A DNA stretch of 64,000 nucleotides from Campylorhamphus procurvoides (lineage: Eukaryota; Chordata; Aves; Passeriformes; Dendrocolaptidae): assembly GCA_013396655.1 (NCBI GenBank), contig WBMV01003161.1, positions 2,602,059-2,666,058 of the forward strand. Direction: 5' to 3'. How positions within the stretch are numbered: position 1 is the first letter of the stretch; each line of letters opens with the position of its first letter. Both the position numbers and the translations under genes were made by a program. Of this stretch, positions 63,701-64,000 are shown piece by piece. The notes under the pieces are model-generated. The model saw only the letters and a list, made by a program, of their open reading frames with translations. It had not been told where the DNA came from and searched no databases.

Positions 63701-63932
63701 CGGGGGGAGACGGTCTCAAGAGCCAGCGCTGGAGGAGCCACAGTTGTATGGAAGCCGTAGTGATTCCCTCATCTAGGAAACGTCAGAACAAATAGTCACA
63801 AACACAGCCCTGCAGGGGACAACCTCACTCTGGGCCGGACAGCAGAGATGACATCCGACGTCTGCGGGGTGTGACAGCCGCCCTGGGCCCCCTGCACAGC
63901 ACAATCCCACACGCACAGCTCCTGGTACGAGC
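63701..63932. other. CpG-enriched segment near the window end
   Basis: Thirteen CpGs occur in 232 bases (for example C at 63701, 63711, 63727, 63756, 63781, 63836, 63856, 63859, 63865, 63879, 63912, 63928 and 63932). This is the longest CpG-enriched stretch in the window and continues to the edge with one more CpG at 63988. It could be the shore of a CpG island or a regulatory element outside the window. No exon or promoter motif can be assigned. Confidence 0.5.
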
Positions 63933-64000
63933 GGAGCCATCTGAAAGGGGATGTGTTATGAACTGATAAAGTGTCAAACAGTTCTGACGCTGTCTCCAGA

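Overview
The window looks like ordinary non-coding DNA from a vertebrate nuclear genome, most likely a bird (another sauropsid is possible). It is AT-rich and poor in CpG. It has no operon structure, and no reading frame runs beyond 191 codons on either strand. The best organism clue is two old, truncated 3' ends of CR1 LINE retrotransposons: one at 38473-38529 on the minus strand and one at about 46666-46814 on the plus strand. Their near-3' wording (a block around GGACTTGATGATCTTAG followed by TCTTTTCCAAC) is typical of avian CR1. No Alu, B1/B2, L1 or other mammal-specific repeat was seen, and interspersed repeats are sparse, as expected for a bird.

Layout: I found no gene I can name. The open frames are short, overlap each other on both strands, and have no recognisable domain, signal peptide or family motif. 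I treat all of them as chance frames. The window is best read as intergenic or intronic sequence. Scattered through it are short homopolymers and AT microsatellites, a 42-nt polypurine tract (52980-53021), a few very short tandem duplications, and a perfect 20-bp palindrome (22384-22403). Four small CpG-dense islets stand out against the CpG-poor background: 2385-2486, 10942-10996, 53192-53342 and 63701-63932. Several AT-rich stretches carry clustered homeodomain- or POU-type core sequences, near 4008-4034, 19285-19460, 20126-20163 and 60360-60600. These are the best guesses for regulatory DNA, but conservation cannot be tested here.

A few short segments have a good splice acceptor, an open frame and a good donor in a row: 44995-45092, 41822-41929 and 51376-51493. 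They are offered as exon hypotheses only. I found no rRNA, tRNA, CRISPR array, intact mobile element or gene cluster, and no evidence of a new biological system.
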